A stretch of 51,279 nucleotides of DNA, from the NCBI GenBank assembly GCA_036259475.1, contig DATABS010000111.1:1-51279 (forward strand), given 5' to 3'. Shown piece after piece: positions 32,151-42,003 of this stretch. The stretch is from ZC4RG17 sp036259475 (GTDB lineage Bacteria > Actinomycetota > Acidimicrobiia > Spongiisociales > ZC4RG35). Made by a program: the position numbers and the translations under genes. How positions within the stretch are numbered: position 1 is the stretch's first letter; the number at the start of each line of letters is the position of its first letter. The notes below the pieces were generated by a model. That model saw only the letters and a program-made list of their open reading frames with translations, was not told where the DNA came from and ran no database searches.

Positions 32151-32833
32151 GTGGGACGGTCGTGGTCACCGGGGCGGCGCGAGGCATCGGACGCGCCATC
32201 GGGGAGCGGCTGCAGGACGCCGGCTTCACCGTCGTCGGAGTCGACGTCGGTGATGGACTGGCCGAGACCTCTTTCGAGCCCGTCCAGGTCGACATAACCG
32301 ACCCGGCGGGGATCGAGGCGGTGGTCGACACGGTCGTGGGTCTGGGGGAACCGCCTGTGGCACTCGTGAACAACGCCGGGATCACCCGCGACGCCCGGCT
32401 GGTCAATCTGACCGAGGCGGACGTGGCGGCGGTGCTGGAAGTGAATTTGGGAGCGGCGTTCCACCTCAGCGAGGCGCTCGCCGGTCGCCTCGCCGACGGC
32501 GGATCGATCGTGAACCTGGCCTCCCGGGCGTATCTGGGGAACTTCGGCCAGTTCAACTACTCGATGTCCAAAGGGGGCGTCGTCGGTCTGACCCGTGCCC
32601 TGGCGTTGCAGCTCGCCCCTTCCGTCCGAGTGAACGCCATCGCTCCCGGCTTGATCGCCACCGAGATGTCGCTGGCCATTCCCGAGGAGATTCGGAAGAA
32701 GATGGTGGACAACATTCCCCTCGGCCGGATGGGGGAGCCGTCGGAGGTGGCGGACCTGGTCGCCTGGCTGCTGGAACCGGGATACATCACCGGTCACGTC
32801 TTTGTGATAGGCGGCGGACGCAGTCTGGCCTGA
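32147..32833 (+). CDS. SDR family oxidoreductase (FabG-like)
   Basis: A 228-aa short-chain dehydrogenase/reductase. All key motifs are present: TGAARGIGRAIG, LVNNAGITRDA, Ser in NLASRAYLG, Tyr-Lys in FNYSMSKGG and VNAIAPGLIATEM. It resembles 3-oxoacyl-ACP/CoA reductases. The ATG at 32147 overlaps the half-SDR gene (ATGA). Within the cluster it could oxidise a 3-hydroxyacyl-CoA before thiolysis; this is inference from context. Confidence 0.92.
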   Translation: MSGTVVVTGAARGIGRAIGERLQDAGFTVVGVDVGDGLAETSFEPVQVDITDPAGIEAVVDTVVGLGEPPVALVNNAGITRDARLVNLTEADVAAVLEVNLGAAFHLSEALAGRLADGGSIVNLASRAYLGNFGQFNYSMSKGGVVGLTRALALQLAPSVRVNAIAPGLIATEMSLAIPEEIRKKMVDNIPLGRMGEPSEVADLVAWLLEPGYITGHVFVIGGGRSLA

Positions 32834-32838
32834 TCTCC

Positions 32839-32844
32839 TACCCT
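32839..32844 (+). promoter_or_regulatory. -10-like hexamer before the DUF2254 gene (leaderless)
   Basis: TACCCT with 6 nt (cgggcc) to the GTG at 32851 and no Shine-Dalgarno, although the upstream gene ends only 17 nt before. Confidence 0.45.
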
Positions 32845-32850
32845 CGGGCC

Positions 32851-34137
32851 GTGCTCCAGTCGATATACGAGCGGCTCCGCGACAGCCTATTTGCCCTCCC
32901 GGCGACACTGATCTTGGCCCTCGGGGCCATGGCCTGGCTGGCCCGACGGGTCGACGGCTGGTTGCCGCCCGACACGCCCTGGCTGCTCCCCACAACCGTC
33001 GACTCCAGCCGCGCCATCCTCTCGACGGCCGCGCTGGCGACGATCACCGTGGCCGGCATCGTGTTCTCGGTGACGGCGGTGGTGGTGCAACTGGCGACCA
33101 CCCAGCTCTCGCCCCGGGTGACCCAGGGGTTCCTGCGCGACCCGTTCCACCAGGTGACGATCGGCGTGACGATCGGTACCTTCGTCTACTCACTGCTCAT
33201 CCTCTCCGACGTGCACGGGACGGAAGAGATCCCGTTCACCCGACACGACTTTTCCGTGAGCCTGGACGTCCTCATGGCAGTGATTTCGATGATCCTCATC
33301 GTGTTGTTCATCGACTCCACGATGCGCAACCTGCGTATCGACACGGTGATCCGCTCGCTGGCCGACGAGACGGAGGCGGCGGTGGAGTCGCTTCCCGAGC
33401 GTCAACCGCCGTCGAGTAGCGAAAACCAGGGTTTGCCGGAAGGTGCCGGCGACTCGACGGTCCCCATCGCCAGGACCGGATGGGTCACCGAAATCGACGT
33501 CGACCGAATCCTCGCCGTGCTGCCCCCCGACACGTCCGTCCGACTCGACCTGAGAGTGGGCGACTTCGTCGTCCGGGGCGAGGTGGCGGCGCGTACCTGG
33601 CCGGGAGTCTCGGACACGACCCAGGAGGACATCGCCCGGACGATCAAGGCGGCTCGCAATCGCTCGATCGATTCGGACCCCGCCTATGGCCTGCGTCAGA
33701 TGGTTGACATCGCCCTCAGGTCGCTTTCTCCGGCGATCAAGGACCCGACCACGGGGTCGGATGTGATCCGTCACCTGGGCCAGCCGCTGCAGGCACTCCT
33801 CCTCCGAGAGATGCCGGGTCGGGTGATCGACGCCGAAGGCGGACGGAGGGTGTATCTGCCCCGCGCTCCGACCCACTCCGACTACGTCCACGGCACGTTT
33901 CGCGAGATCCGTCTGGCGGCGGACAAGGAGCCCTACGTGCTCCATGCCTTGGTCGAGACCCTGGCCAGCCTCATCTCGGTCGTAGAGGCGGCCGGCCACG
34001 AAGGCCGGGCGGCAGCCCTCCACGCCGAGGCCGAGGAGACGATGGCGATGATCGAACGCTCCGAGCTTCCTCCTGACGACAAGAAGAGCCTGGTGGCCTT
34101 CGCTCGGGGCGTGGGTCTGGAAGAAGCGGCTCAGTAG
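32851..34137 (+). CDS. DUF2254 family membrane protein
   Basis: A 428-aa inner-membrane protein. Four hydrophobic helices occupy about 14-140: ALPATLILALGAMAWLA, AALATITVAGIVFSVTAVVV, TIGVTIGTFVYSLLIL and VLMAVISMILIVLFI. The conserved QLATTQLSPRVTQGFLRDPFHQ loop between helices two and three is typical of DUF2254. The C-terminal 270 or so residues are soluble and lie in the cytoplasm. The function is unknown. Its 3' end overlaps the convergent maoC-like gene by 7 bp. Confidence 0.85.
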   Translation: MLQSIYERLRDSLFALPATLILALGAMAWLARRVDGWLPPDTPWLLPTTVDSSRAILSTAALATITVAGIVFSVTAVVVQLATTQLSPRVTQGFLRDPFHQVTIGVTIGTFVYSLLILSDVHGTEEIPFTRHDFSVSLDVLMAVISMILIVLFIDSTMRNLRIDTVIRSLADETEAAVESLPERQPPSSSENQGLPEGAGDSTVPIARTGWVTEIDVDRILAVLPPDTSVRLDLRVGDFVVRGEVAARTWPGVSDTTQEDIARTIKAARNRSIDSDPAYGLRQMVDIALRSLSPAIKDPTTGSDVIRHLGQPLQALLLREMPGRVIDAEGGRRVYLPRAPTHSDYVHGTFREIRLAADKEPYVLHALVETLASLISVVEAAGHEGRAAALHAEAEETMAMIERSELPPDDKKSLVAFARGVGLEEAAQ

Positions 34138-34580
34138 TAGTAGCGGCTGAGGGTCTCGGCCACCATGGCGGGGCGCTCGTCATCCTCCCGTTCGATCGTG
34201 ACGGCCCGCTTGACCTGGATGCCGCCGCCCTGCTCGGAGACCGAGTCGAGCACGACCCGGGCCCGAATCCGGCTACCCGAAGGCACCGGACCCGTGAATC
34301 GGACTCGGTCGAGCCCGTAATTGATCCCCATGCGCGGATTTCCCATGTCGAGCTCGATCCGCGAGGTCAGGGCGACGGTGAGCGACAGGGTGAGGAAGCC
34401 GTGGGCGATCGTGGTTCCGAACGGACCCTCCGCGGCCCGCTCGGGGTCGACATGGATCCACTGGTGGTCATCGGTGGCATCGGCGAAGGCGTCGATCCGG
34501 TCCTGGTCGACGACAAGCCAGTCGCTGACGCCGATCTCGGTCCCGATGAGCGGCTGGAGCCGCGCGAGGATGTCCTGCAT
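34131..34580 (-). CDS. MaoC family (R)-specific enoyl-CoA hydratase-like protein
   Basis: A 149-aa hot-dog protein. The hydratase motif is complete: FADATDDHQWIHVDPERA with the catalytic Asp and His, then GTTIAHGFLTLSL. It adds water to trans-2-enoyl-CoA or acts as a related dehydratase. TAGAGT lies 7 nt before the ATG. It is convergent with DUF2254 and divergent from the acyl-CoA carboxylase gene, in keeping with an acyl-CoA neighbourhood. Confidence 0.9.
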   Translation of the reverse strand: MQDILARLQPLIGTEIGVSDWLVVDQDRIDAFADATDDHQWIHVDPERAAEGPFGTTIAHGFLTLSLTVALTSRIELDMGNPRMGINYGLDRVRFTGPVPSGSRIRARVVLDSVSEQGGGIQVKRAVTIEREDDERPAMVAETLSRYYY

Positions 34581-34587
34581 CGACCGA

Positions 34588-34593
34588 ACTCTA
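34588..34593 (-). promoter_or_regulatory. -10-like hexamer before the maoC-like gene (leaderless)
   Basis: TAGAGT on the minus strand, 7 nt before the ATG at 34580, no Shine-Dalgarno. Confidence 0.45.
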
Positions 34594-34665
34594 AGTCGGA
34601 AGTCACGAATGTCGACTACGCGTCCGGTCGGCTCGCGCCTCGCCGATTGGCGGGACGATCGGGGC

Positions 34666-34671
34666 TACGCT
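34666..34671 (+). promoter_or_regulatory. -10-like hexamer before the carboxylase beta gene (leaderless)
   Basis: TACGCT with 8 nt to the ATG at 34680, no Shine-Dalgarno. Confidence 0.45.
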
Positions 34672-34679
34672 CGGGTTTC

Positions 34680-36278
34680 ATGCGGGTCCTCCCCACGAAC
34701 GTCGACGTCCGGTCGGCAGAGTATCGGGACAACCGAACGGCCATGCTGGCCAAACTGGACGAGTTCGAGGAGCTGGTGGACGAGGCGCGTCAGGGTGGCG
34801 GCGAGAAGTACATCGAGCGTCACCGGCAGCGGGGCAAGCTGCTGGCTCGCGAGCGAATCGAGCTGCTCGTCGATCGGGACTCGCCCTTCCTGGAGCTGTC
34901 CACTCTTGCCGCCTGGGGGACTGACAAACCGCTGGGAGCCAATGCCGTCACGGGGATCGGCGTGGTCGACGGCGTGGAATGCGTGATTTCGGCCCACGAC
35001 CCGACCTCCCAGGCCGGTTCGTCCAACCGCTACTCGCTCCGCAAGAGCCTCCGGGCTCAGGACATCGCCCTCCAGAACCGGATGCCGCTCATCAACCTGG
35101 TCGAATCGGGTGGCGCCGATCTTCCCGACCAGGCCGAAGTCTTTCTCACCGGCGGCAAGTGGTTCCGCAATCTGACCCGCATGTCGGCCGCCGGGATTCC
35201 TACCATCGCCCTCGTCTTCGGCAGCTCCACCGCCGGCGGAGCCTACGTCCCGGGGATGTGCGACTACGCCGTCATGGTCGATCAGCAGGCCAAGGTCTTC
35301 CTCGGTGGGCCGCCGCTGGTGAAGATGGCTACCGGAGAGGAGTCGACCGACGAGGAGCTGGGCGGAGCCGAAATGCACTCCCGCGTCTCGGGCCTCTCGG
35401 ACTACTTCGCCCGCGACGAGCACGAGGCGATCCGGATGGGCCGCGACATCGTCGGCCACCTCAACTGGCGCAAGCTCGGATACGGTCCGACCCGGCCGGC
35501 GGACGAGCCGATCCACGATCCGGACGAGCTGCTGGGGGTCCTGCCGGAAGATCTCCGGGTTCCGTTCGATCAGCGTGAGATCTTGGCTCGCGTCCTCGAC
35601 GGATCCCGCTTCGAGGAGTACAAAGCGCTCTATGGCCCATCGATTCTCACCGGATGGGGGTCGGTGCATGGATTTCCGATCGGCATCGTCGCAAACCAGC
35701 AGGGGGTGATCTTCTCCGAGGAGGCCCAGAAGACGACGGAGTTCATCCAACTGTGCAACCGCTACGACCTACCCATCATCTTCAGTCACAACACGACCGG
35801 GTACATGGTCGGTCGGGAGTACGAGCAGCGAGGAATCATCAAGGACGGCGCCAAGATGGTCAACGCCGTCGCCAACTCGTCGGTGCCTCACATCTCGCTC
35901 ATGACCGGCGTCTCGTATGGCGCCGGCAACTACGGGATGTCGGGCCGCAGCTACGACCCCCGATTCGTCTTTGGTTATCCCACCCACAAGGTGGCTGTGA
36001 TGGGACCCAAACAGCTCGCCGGGGTGATGTCGATCATCTCCCGGACGGCAGCCGAGTCGAGGGGCACCGAGTTCGATGAGGAAGCCGACGCCCAGAGAAC
36101 GGCGTTGATCGAGGCGCAGATCGGCCATGAAGAACAGGCGTATTTCTCCACGGCTTTGGTCCGTGACGACGGGCTGATCGACCCCCGCGACACGCGCACC
36201 GTGCTCGGGATCGCCCTCTCCGCCGTCCATTCCGGACCGGTGAAGGGGACAGCCGAGTTCGGCGTCTTCCGCATGTGA
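34680..36278 (+). CDS. acyl-CoA carboxylase beta (carboxyltransferase) subunit
   Basis: A 532-aa carboxyltransferase with N- and C-terminal crotonase-like halves. The N half has KLLARERIELLVDRDSPF, GSSTAGGAYVPGM and KVFLGGPPLVKMATGE; the C half has ANQQGVIFSEEAQKTTEFI, GIIKDGAKMVNAVANS and SYGAGNYGMSGRSYDPRF. The GIIKDGAKMV and GAGNYGM pattern is that of methylcrotonyl/geranyl-CoA carboxylase beta subunits rather than propionyl-CoA ones. Its alpha partner is probably the biotin protein at 37.8 kb. The ATG at 34680 sits 8 nt after TACGCT and matches the family start; the longer frame is a shadow. Confidence 0.92.
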   Translation: MRVLPTNVDVRSAEYRDNRTAMLAKLDEFEELVDEARQGGGEKYIERHRQRGKLLARERIELLVDRDSPFLELSTLAAWGTDKPLGANAVTGIGVVDGVECVISAHDPTSQAGSSNRYSLRKSLRAQDIALQNRMPLINLVESGGADLPDQAEVFLTGGKWFRNLTRMSAAGIPTIALVFGSSTAGGAYVPGMCDYAVMVDQQAKVFLGGPPLVKMATGEESTDEELGGAEMHSRVSGLSDYFARDEHEAIRMGRDIVGHLNWRKLGYGPTRPADEPIHDPDELLGVLPEDLRVPFDQREILARVLDGSRFEEYKALYGPSILTGWGSVHGFPIGIVANQQGVIFSEEAQKTTEFIQLCNRYDLPIIFSHNTTGYMVGREYEQRGIIKDGAKMVNAVANSSVPHISLMTGVSYGAGNYGMSGRSYDPRFVFGYPTHKVAVMGPKQLAGVMSIISRTAAESRGTEFDEEADAQRTALIEAQIGHEEQAYFSTALVRDDGLIDPRDTRTVLGIALSAVHSGPVKGTAEFGVFRM

Positions 36279-36293
36279 GCGACAACCGCCACA

Positions 36294-36686
36294 ATGGGAA
36301 TTCACGTGCCGATTCCCATGGCGGTCGCCCGTTTCAACCGCTACGTCACGAACCGCGTGACGAGATTGTTTACCGGTTGGCTCCCCGGGTTCTGCATCCT
36401 GCGCCACGTTGGCCGGCGGTCAGGGCGGCTCTATCGCACTCCCCTCAACATCTTCCAGTGCGACGACGGTTTCGTCATCGCCCTGACCTACGGCGCCGAC
36501 GTCGACTGGCTCAAAAACATCATGGCAGCCGGCGAGTGTTCCATGACTTACCTAGGCCGGGAGATACCGCTCACGCGACCTCGATTCATCGGCACCGAGG
36601 AAGGCATGAGTCACATGCCCTTGCCAGTGCGGATCGTTCTGCGGATCATCGGCGTCACGGACTTCGTACACCTGAAGCGGGCCTGA
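36294..36686 (+). CDS. nitroreductase-family deazaflavin (F420)-dependent oxidoreductase-like (DUF385)
   Basis: A 130-aa split-barrel protein of the Ddn-like family that binds F420 in mycobacteria. The hallmark RHVGRRSGRLYRTPLNIF strand and WLKNIMAAGECSMTYLGREI segment are present. It is near the lower end of the family's size. The substrate is unknown. It follows the carboxylase beta gene by 15 nt and is probably co-transcribed. Confidence 0.83.
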   Translation: MGIHVPIPMAVARFNRYVTNRVTRLFTGWLPGFCILRHVGRRSGRLYRTPLNIFQCDDGFVIALTYGADVDWLKNIMAAGECSMTYLGREIPLTRPRFIGTEEGMSHMPLPVRIVLRIIGVTDFVHLKRA

Positions 36687-36693
36687 CCCCTTC

Positions 36694-36735
36694 TCGCGCG
36701 ACATTTCCGGCGCATATGACGGGAACATCGCGCGA
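36694..36735. terminator. imperfect bidirectional hairpin between convergent genes
   Basis: 15-nt arms (36694-36708 and 36721-36735) pair at 12 positions, including a perfect TCGCGCGA end, around a 12-nt loop. They fill the gap between the nitroreductase-like stop and the DUF4230 stop. Confidence 0.6.
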
Positions 36736-36740
36736 TTGCG

Positions 36741-37406
36741 TCATTCGAACTCGAGGATCACGTCCCGATATCCCAGGCTGAGCAGGAAGTTCGTTATCAC
36801 CTCGCGGGCGTTGTCCTCGGCCGTCTGGAGGATGCCCGCGTCCAAGGCGGCCTGTTGCAATACGTCCTCCGCCACCCGGCGGGCATCGGTCTCGAGACGC
36901 GGGTCACCCCGAGTGAACAGACCGGTTTCCCGGTCGAGGATCTGGGTGGCATCGTTGTCCACCGCCACGTACTGGATCTCCGGCCCTGGCACGACCAACT
37001 CGACGACACCGTCCGGAGACAGCTCGAACGAGCGCACCGTCACCTCGCCCAGGTCGACTCCGGCCCCGATTCGCGCCACTGCGAAGAGTTGGAGACTGTC
37101 ACCGCGGGCCCAGGCGAGAAACCCCTCGTCCGTCCCCTTCTCGACGATGGTGTACTCGACCAGCTCCACCGTCGTCAGGTTCGCCAGATCGCGGATCGAC
37201 CGCACGACCGTTGGCCCGATCTCCTGGTAGGGCTCCGGTTCCAGGGCGGCGCTCAGGTCGCCTGGGGTGGGGACGGCGTCGACGACGGTGCGGATTCCCC
37301 AGACGAGGAGCCCGGCCAGCACGAGGATCGCCACGACGATCCCAACCAGGAGGACCGTGCCGATGCCCGGCCCGCGTCGGGGCCGGTCGGCGGGCTGATC
37401 GGTCAA
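36741..37406 (-). CDS. DUF4230 membrane-anchored protein
   Basis: A 221-aa protein with a short basic N terminus, one membrane helix (about 16-38: TVLLVGIVVAILVLAGLLVWG) and an extracytoplasmic DUF4230-type domain. The domain shows TVVRSIRDLANLTTVELVEY, DLGEVTVRSFELSPDG and the C-terminal AREVITNFLLSLGY. The TTG start at 37406 overlaps the stop of the upstream HTH gene as TTGA, and no ATG or GTG precedes the membrane helix. The function is unknown. Confidence 0.75.
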   Translation of the reverse strand: MTDQPADRPRRGPGIGTVLLVGIVVAILVLAGLLVWGIRTVVDAVPTPGDLSAALEPEPYQEIGPTVVRSIRDLANLTTVELVEYTIVEKGTDEGFLAWARGDSLQLFAVARIGAGVDLGEVTVRSFELSPDGVVELVVPGPEIQYVAVDNDATQILDRETGLFTRGDPRLETDARRVAEDVLQQAALDAGILQTAEDNAREVITNFLLSLGYRDVILEFE

Positions 37407-37726
37407 CCGAGCAGGTCCCGATACTTGCGGAAATGGGCCAGGCCCTCCACCTGGCGGATGAAACGGGGGCTGCGCCGGAAGCGCTGCCCGATCTGGGCAT
37501 GTGACTCGCCCTGGGCTCTGAGCGCCAGCACACGGCTCTGCATGGGGCTGAGGACGGAACCGTCGCGCGTCTCGGTGGTGCCGCGACCGGGATGGGTGGC
37601 CCAATCGGCGATGTTGGCGACCATTTCCGGCGTCTTACGAATTCGGCGCCCGATCTCCTCGTCGCTGAGGCCCTGTTGGCGCATCGCCAGAACCCGGGTC
37701 TCTATCGGTCGAAGCTGCAAGGTCAT
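37403..37726 (-). CDS. small protein with two tandem helix-turn-helix repeats
   Basis: A 107-aa protein made of two similar HTH units of about 45 residues: IETRVLAMRQQGLSDEEIGRR and MQSRVLALRAQGESHAQIGQR, each followed by a basic recognition-like helix. They resemble LuxR/sigma region 4 type HTHs. An internal duplication is visible by eye (RVLA-R-QG-S---IG-R). The ATG at 37726 follows a GAGGAG ribosome-binding site, and TAGGTT at 37750-37755 is a -10 candidate. It overlaps the DUF4230 gene, suggesting control of a membrane function. Confidence 0.7.
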   Translation of the reverse strand: MTLQLRPIETRVLAMRQQGLSDEEIGRRIRKTPEMVANIADWATHPGRGTTETRDGSVLSPMQSRVLALRAQGESHAQIGQRFRRSPRFIRQVEGLAHFRKYRDLLG

Positions 37727-37749
37727 GTTTCGCTCCTCTCTTCCCTCCT

Positions 37750-37755
37750 AACCTA
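37750..37755 (-). promoter_or_regulatory. -10-like hexamer of the tandem-HTH gene
   Basis: TAGGTT on the minus strand, 23 nt upstream of the ATG, leaving a leader with GAGGAG. The same hexamer within GATAGGTT precedes coxS. Confidence 0.4.
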
Positions 37756-37810
37756 TCGGACGAGAGCACCTAAGGACGGAAAAGGGGCCACTACCGTCCC
37801 TTTTTCAGAA

Positions 37811-39783
<1,973 letters not shown>

Positions 39784-39787
<4 letters not shown>

Positions 39788-40236
39788 GCGCCCAACTGCA
39801 CGTCGACCTCATCGGACTGACGCCGACTCCGGCCGCGGTCACGGCCCGTACGGTCGATCAGGCCTCCTTGCGAAAGGCGATCGAATCCGGCATCCAGCGG
39901 ATTCGCCGCGCGGTGACCGCCGGCCACGTCCCCACCAGCGGCGCTCCGTTCGTCCGCTATCTGTCCTACTCCGACGAGTTCGACATCGAGATCGGTCTTC
40001 CGCTCGATGGTCCCCACATCGTCCCCGGCTTCCGGACGACCATCCTCCCAGGCGGCACCGCCGCCAGCGTGTGGCACCTCGGCACCTACGAGGAGCTGAG
40101 GTTCGTGTTCGACGAACTGCGCCGGTGGGTCGAATCGAATGCGACGCCGGCCGGCGACCCCTGGGAGTGGTACTGGACCTCCGGCGACGCCGACCAGCCC
40201 CGTACCCAGATCGTCTGGCCCGTGACGACGCCATGA
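39784..40236 (+). CDS. GyrI-like (AraC effector-binding) small-molecule-binding protein
   Basis: A 150-aa stand-alone GyrI-like domain without an HTH. The family's PFVRYLSYSDEFDIEIGLPL and GGTAASVWHLGTYEELRFVFDELRRWV segments are recognisable, including the WHxGxYxxL motif. Such proteins bind or hydrolyse small hydrophobic compounds. The ATG overlaps the carboxylase alpha stop (ATGA), so it belongs to that operon. Confidence 0.75.
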
Positions 40237-40640
40237 ACGGGGGCCGGGAGACCGACGTCTTCGACCGGGCCCCGTTCATCCGGCTTCTCGGCTACCGGCT
40301 GGCAGGTTCGGGAGACGGGTGGATGGAGACGGTGCTCGAGGTCCAGGACAAACACCTCCAGCAACACGGCTACGTCCACGCCGGGGTGATGACCACCATG
40401 GCAGACCACACCTCAGGGGCCGCCGCCACCACCGTCATCGCGCCGGGCTACTCCATCCTCACCGCCCAGCTCTCGATGCATTTCCTGCGTCCGGCCCGCG
40501 GAACGGCCCTCGAGTGCCGAGCCGAGGTCGTCAAACCGGGCCGGAGCCTAGTCGTGACCCAGGCAAGTATCCGCTGCGACGACGTCGACGTGGGGCTCTT
40601 CCACGCCACGATGGCAGTAGTGGAAGGGGAATTCGAATGA
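40233..40640 (+). CDS. PaaI family hot-dog thioesterase
   Basis: A 135-aa acyl-CoA thioesterase-like protein. The hallmark HGYVHAGVMTTMADHTSGAAA is intact, including the acidic catalytic residue in ADHTSG, and a MHFLRPARGTALECRAEV strand pair follows. The ATG at 40233 overlaps the upstream gene (ATGA); the longer frame is a shadow. It probably releases CoA from aryl or short acyl-CoA by-products of the carboxylase pathway (inference). Confidence 0.9.
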   Translation: MNGGRETDVFDRAPFIRLLGYRLAGSGDGWMETVLEVQDKHLQQHGYVHAGVMTTMADHTSGAAATTVIAPGYSILTAQLSMHFLRPARGTALECRAEVVKPGRSLVVTQASIRCDDVDVGLFHATMAVVEGEFE

Positions 40641-41416
40641 GTGAGCTGAACGACATCACGAACGACCTGGAGGCGGAGACTCGCGAGTTGGTCGGACTGC
40701 TGCAACCGCTCGAGCCGAAGGATTGGGAGCGCGTGACTCCCGCCGAACCGTGGACGATCAGCGATCAGATCGGCCATCTGGCCTACTTCGACGAGCAGGC
40801 CACACTGGCCGCTTCCGACCCCGCTGCCTTCGCCGATCGGCTGAACGAGACTCTTCCCACGCTGGTCGAGGATGTGGGCGACTTCCACCGAGCCCGCGGC
40901 CTGGGCGGCCCGGCGGTTCTGGACTGGTTCCGCCAGGCCCGCGACGATCTCCTGTCGGCCGCCGGGGACGTCGATCCGGACAGCCGAATTCCGTGGTACG
41001 GACCGCCGATGCGGCCGCGTTCGTTCATGGTCGCTCGGCTCATGGAGACATGGGCTCACGGCACCGACGTCGCCCAGACACTCGGAACCACCCTGCCGGC
41101 CACTGACCGGCTCTTTTGGATCGCCGACCTCGGCGTCCGTACGTTCTCGTGGTCGTTCGCCAACCGCCAGCTCGACGTGCCCGCCGAACGCGTGCGGGTG
41201 GCACTCAGCTCGCCATCGGGCCTCAGCCGAGTCTGGAACGAGGAGTCGGAACAGTCGGTCAGCGGACCGGCGGAGGACTTCTGCCTGGTCGTCTCCCAGC
41301 GACGCCACGTCGCCGACACCGAATTGGCGGTCAACGGGACGGTGGCCGCCCGCTGGATGGAAATCGCCCAGGTCTTCGCCGGCCCGCCGGGAACAGGCCG
41401 TTCTCCGACCTCCTGA
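40637..41416 (+). CDS. TIGR03084-type DinB/maleylpyruvate isomerase-like protein
   Basis: A 259-aa protein of the actinobacterial TIGR03084 family. The N-terminal part is a DinB-like helical bundle with the typical WTISDQIGHLAYFDEQATLA; likely metal histidines are in QIGHLAYFD and METWAHGTDVAQTLG. The C-terminal part (about 175-259) is a sterol-carrier/MDMPI-like domain. The family is linked to mycothiol-dependent chemistry, but this member's reaction is unknown. The ATG overlaps the thioesterase stop (ATGA). Confidence 0.8.
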   Translation: MSELNDITNDLEAETRELVGLLQPLEPKDWERVTPAEPWTISDQIGHLAYFDEQATLAASDPAAFADRLNETLPTLVEDVGDFHRARGLGGPAVLDWFRQARDDLLSAAGDVDPDSRIPWYGPPMRPRSFMVARLMETWAHGTDVAQTLGTTLPATDRLFWIADLGVRTFSWSFANRQLDVPAERVRVALSSPSGLSRVWNEESEQSVSGPAEDFCLVVSQRRHVADTELAVNGTVAARWMEIAQVFAGPPGTGRSPTS

Positions 41417-41426
41417 CGGGCTTCAC

Positions 41427-41446
41427 GGCCTGGGTCAGACCAGGCC
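41427..41446. terminator. hairpin at the 3' end of mug
   Basis: GGCCTGG-GTCAGA-CCAGGCC, a perfect 7-bp stem whose loop holds the mug stop codon (minus). It lies 10 nt after the TIGR03084 stop and can serve both convergent operons. Confidence 0.6.
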
Positions 41447-41998
41447 GGCCGCCTCGGCGGCCTGGCTGTACCACCCGGCCAGGGTGGTGAGCGTCTCGTG
41501 AGCGTTGAGGCCACTCGGATTGGGGACGACCCAAACGGACGCCCCAGCCAGAGGCTCGGCTTGGGGACCTGGCGCCGCTTTGGGGAGGCCGAAGGCGGTG
41601 CGATAGGCGGTCACCCCGGCAACCGCCACGACCGCCGGCCGCACTTCGGCGACCACTCGCGCCACTCGGCGAGCGCCCTCGGACAGCTCGCAGCGGCTCA
41701 GCTCGGAAGCGCGGGCGGTGGCGCGGGCGACCAGGTTGGTGATGCCCATCCCCCGGGTGAGGAAGTCGACTCGCTGCTCGTCGGTCATACCCGTCTGAGG
41801 GTCGATGACCCAGTCGATCAGCCCGGCGGCACGAAGCGCGGGATAGAAGCGGTTGGAGGGATGACAGAAGTGGGTGTTGGTGGCGGCGGTCCACAGACCG
41901 GGATTGATACCGACGAAGAGGAGGCGACAGCCGGGACCGATGAGGTCATCGACCGTCCGGTTGCGGTATCGCTCGAGCTCGGCGCGGGTGAAGCCCAC
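41435..41998 (-). CDS. mug: G/U mismatch-specific DNA glycosylase
   Basis: A 187-aa uracil-DNA glycosylase superfamily member that removes U or T from G mispairs. The catalytic motif LFVGINPGLW with its Asn and the second motif VPNPSGLNAHET are both present, as are THFCHPSNRFYPAL and RATARASELSRCE. It starts 5 nt after the bcp stop, so it is co-transcribed with the peroxiredoxin, a plausible oxidative-damage pair. Confidence 0.92.
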   Translation of the reverse strand: MGFTRAELERYRNRTVDDLIGPGCRLLFVGINPGLWTAATNTHFCHPSNRFYPALRAAGLIDWVIDPQTGMTDEQRVDFLTRGMGITNLVARATARASELSRCELSEGARRVARVVAEVRPAVVAVAGVTAYRTAFGLPKAAPGPQAEPLAGASVWVVPNPSGLNAHETLTTLAGWYSQAAEAAGLV

Positions 41999-42003
41999 CC
42001 GCC

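Noticed and set aside
37774..37808. GGACGG...CCGTCC followed by a T-run before the carboxylase alpha gene
   Set aside because: It resembles a terminator but has a 14-nt loop and sits between divergent starts with no gene to terminate; an attenuator cannot be argued from this alone.
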